A stretch of 8,759 bases of DNA from JAHJQQ01 sp041739295 (GTDB taxonomy: Bacteria; Pseudomonadota; Gammaproteobacteria; Thiohalobacterales; Thiohalobacteraceae): the NCBI GenBank assembly GCA_041739295.1, contig JBGSOE010000105.1, forward strand, positions 1-8,759, in the 5' to 3' direction. Numbering within the stretch: position 1 is the first letter of the stretch; each line of letters starts with the position of its first letter. This document shows, piece after piece, positions 8,111 to 8,759 of this stretch. The position numbers and the translations under genes are program-made. Under the pieces are notes generated by a model. That model saw only the letters and a list, made by a program, of their open reading frames with translations. It had not been told where the DNA came from and did no database searches.

Positions 8111-8116
8111 TACTAC

Positions 8117-8320
8117 ATGATTTCAGGAACAGTAAAGTGGTTTAACGACGCCAAAGGTTTCGGCTTCATCACCCCGCAGGATGGCAGCAAGGATGTATTT
8201 GTGCATCATTCCGCTATTCAGGGTGAAGGTTTTAAATCGCTGGCCGAAGGCCAGGCAGTGACGTTTGATATCGAGCAGGGCGCGAAAGGCCCCTCGGCCG
8301 TCAATCTGCGATCTGCTTAA
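8117..8320 (+). CDS. CspA-family cold-shock protein
   Basis: The product is a complete 67-residue single cold-shock domain, the usual length for the family. These proteins fold as a five-stranded OB barrel, bind single-stranded RNA and DNA in the cytoplasm, and act as RNA chaperones or transcription antiterminators. The aromatic surface VKWFNDAKGFGFI occupies residues 6-18 and includes RNP1 (KGFGFI, 13-18); RNP2 (VFVHH) is at 27-31. HSAIQGEGFKSL and a GPSAVNL ending are also as expected. It is preceded by a strong GGAG and followed directly by a rho-independent terminator, so it is a single-gene transcript. Whether it is cold-induced cannot be told from the protein, since many paralogues are constitutive; the long AT-rich upstream region is compatible with leader-based control. 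I do not assign a paralogue letter. Confidence 0.96.
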   Translation: MISGTVKWFNDAKGFGFITPQDGSKDVFVHHSAIQGEGFKSLAEGQAVTFDIEQGAKGPSAVNLRSA

Positions 8321-8329
8321 TAGTCACTT

Positions 8330-8343
8330 CCGGCGTAAGCCGG
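8330..8343 (+). repeat. Small hairpin CCGGC-GTAA-GCCGG after csp, possible degenerate repeat core
   Basis: Five perfect GC-rich base pairs close a GTAA loop, a GNRA-type tetraloop in RNA, ten bases after the csp stop. With the preceding GTCAC it resembles the core of the palindromic repeat family (GTCATTCCGGCGCATGCCGG), differing by one inserted base and about two substitutions. It may be a decayed copy of that core, or simply a stabilising 3' hairpin. Confidence 0.5.
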
Positions 8344-8352
8344 TTTGAGACT

Positions 8353-8384
8353 AAGGCCCTGCCATTTGGCGGGGCCTTTTTTTT
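8353..8384 (+). terminator. Rho-independent terminator of the cold-shock gene
   Basis: An 11-base-pair stem (AAGGCCCTGCC at 8353-8363 with GGCGGGGCCTT at 8368-8378, one G-T wobble) closes an ATTT loop. The T-run covers 8377-8384 without interruption. It is 32 bases after the csp stop codon. The stem is GC-rich and the T-run is eight long, so strong termination on the + strand is expected. Confidence 0.95.
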
Positions 8385-8415
8385 GGTTCATAAGCCTGAA
8401 GATATAAATGCCTGG

Positions 8416-8445
8416 TAATTTTCCGCAGCCGCGCTGCGAGAATTA
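8416..8445. repeat. Thirteen-pair bulged hairpin flanked by GCCTGG direct repeats
   Basis: The left arm TAATTTT (8416-8422), a bulged C at 8423 and CGCAGC (8424-8429) pair with GCTGCG (8433-8438) and AGAATTA (8439-8445) around a CGC loop, with one G-T wobble. GCCTGG occurs immediately before (8410-8415) and immediately after (8446-8451) the hairpin. There is no T-run on either strand, so it is not a classic terminator. It could be a REP-like unit or the trace of a small insertion with a six-base duplication; the second GCCTGG also overlaps the left end of the next repeat element. Confidence 0.55.
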
Positions 8446-8447
8446 GC

Positions 8448-8565
8448 CTGGGGAACCTCTGATCAATTACTACACCGTCATTCCGGCGCATGCCGGAATC
8501 CATGCGTTTTAAGGCACTAGATTCCGGCATGCGCCGGAATGACGGATTAATCAGAGGTTCCCTAG
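8448..8565. repeat. Palindromic repeat element, double-core copy (MITE-like)
   Basis: The 118-bp element is an inverted repeat at three levels. Outer ends GGGAACCTCTGAT (8451-8463) and ATCAGAGGTTCCC (8550-8562) match perfectly over 13 bases. Inside, a 26-base arm (8475-8500) has its exact reverse complement at 8520-8545. Each arm contains the small palindrome ATTCCGGC-GCAT-GCCGGAAT. The arms are separated by 19 unique bases (8501-8519). Compared with the copy at 6504-6582 it has the same end motif and core, but two cores instead of one. The perfect identity of the arms suggests recent origin or gene-conversion-like maintenance. No coding capacity is credible. Confidence 0.88.
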
Positions 8566-8571
8566 AAAAAT

Positions 8572-8714
8572 CATTTCAGCCACGGAAACACACGGAAGCC
8601 ACTGAAACACAGCGCCTTCCTGGAGTGACTCTTTACCCCCTTGCGGGTGATGGCGGTGCCGGCGTGAAGCTTATGATCTTGTCGGTGTTTTTCCGTGTGA
8701 TTCCGTGGCAAATG
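8572..8714. repeat. Second inverted-repeat element with CCACGGAA-type ends
   Basis: GCCACGGAAACACACGGAA at 8579-8597 and TTCCGTGTGATTCCGTGGC at 8691-8709 are reverse complements at 18 of 19 positions. CATTT (8572-8576) and AAATG (8710-8714) extend the pairing after a two-base offset on the left. The inside (8598-8690) shows no protein or strong structure. This family is unrelated in sequence to the ATTCCGGC repeats and begins only six bases after the preceding element. Similar CCACGGAA/ACACGGAA intergenic repeats occur in various proteobacteria; I cannot name the family from sequence alone. Confidence 0.75.
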
Positions 8715-8759
8715 CAGTTTATAGGTTTAACGTTTGTAAATGGTTTCCTGACACCGTAA

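Larger units (their letters stand above)
7700..8116. other. AT-rich intergenic region and probable csp leader
   Basis: The 417 bases between the PDC-domain gene and the cold-shock gene are visibly more AT-rich than the coding regions. They hold a possible terminal-repeat remnant (7762-7780), a weak open frame (7795-8073), a candidate promoter (7955-7983) and a short palindrome (8076-8089). No clear rho-independent terminator follows the PDC-domain gene: no GC-rich stem with a T-run is present. Long untranslated leaders are known for cspA-type mRNAs, so most of the right half is best read as regulatory DNA and leader. Confidence 0.55.
8385..8759. other. Gene-free, repeat-rich region to the window end
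   Basis: No gene is supported in the last 375 bases. Most of the stretch is accounted for by a bulged hairpin (8416-8445) and two inverted-repeat elements (8448-8565 and 8572-8714). An 89-codon frame at 8490-8759 runs through the repeats and is judged spurious. After 8714 there are 45 AT-rich bases in which I see nothing. Confidence 0.7.

Noticed and set aside
8105..8320. ATG at 8105 as the csp start
   Set aside because: That ATG overlaps the GGAG motif, which is ideally placed for ATG 8117, and it would add MEYY ahead of the standard family N-terminus.
8448..8714. CRISPR array
   Set aside because: The repeats are inverted rather than direct, of two unrelated kinds, and there are no regularly spaced unique spacers or cas genes.
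8490..8759. An 89-codon + strand frame at the window end
   Set aside because: Its first half is translated palindromic repeat and its second half runs through another inverted-repeat element; there is no Shine-Dalgarno sequence, and it merely ends at or near the window edge.

Overview
The window looks like chromosomal DNA of a fairly GC-rich proteobacterium, most likely a gammaproteobacterium. That is inferred from the kinds of gene present, the CspA-type protein with its rho-independent terminator, and the style of the intergenic palindromic repeats. No ribosomal gene is present to fix the taxon. All supported genes are on the + strand.

Positions 1-6480 are the 3' three quarters of one very large gene for a cyclic beta-1,2-glucan synthase (NdvB/ChvB family). 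The window opens inside the gene, so most of the N-terminal GT84 glucosyltransferase is missing. The end of that domain is present, followed by a block of membrane segments, the middle glycoamylase-like/cyclization domain, a degenerate GH94-like unit, and a complete GH94 phosphorylase unit with its GDWNDG motif.

Positions 6481-6751 are intergenic and carry a 79-bp palindromic repeat element. A separate gene (6752-7699) encodes a cytoplasmic protein with an N-terminal PDC/Cache-like sensor domain and a C-terminal half I do not recognise. Positions 7700-8116 are AT-rich and probably mostly the regulatory and leader region of the next gene; a weak 92-codon reading frame lies inside. A CspA-family cold-shock gene (8117-8320) follows, with a strong Shine-Dalgarno sequence and a textbook terminator.

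From 8385 to the end I see no convincing gene. This stretch holds a bulged hairpin, a 118-bp double-palindrome element of the same family as the one at 6504-6582, and only 6 bases later a second, unrelated inverted-repeat element of about 143 bp.

The three genes do not form an obvious operon: the gaps are 271 and 417 bp and the functions (periplasmic glucan synthesis, sensing, cold-shock RNA chaperone) are not evidently linked. The features most worth following up are the repeat family, which tends to sit just after stop codons, the tandem GH94-like architecture of the glucan synthase, and the orphan sensor protein. I saw no CRISPR array, tRNA, rRNA, transposase or defence cassette.
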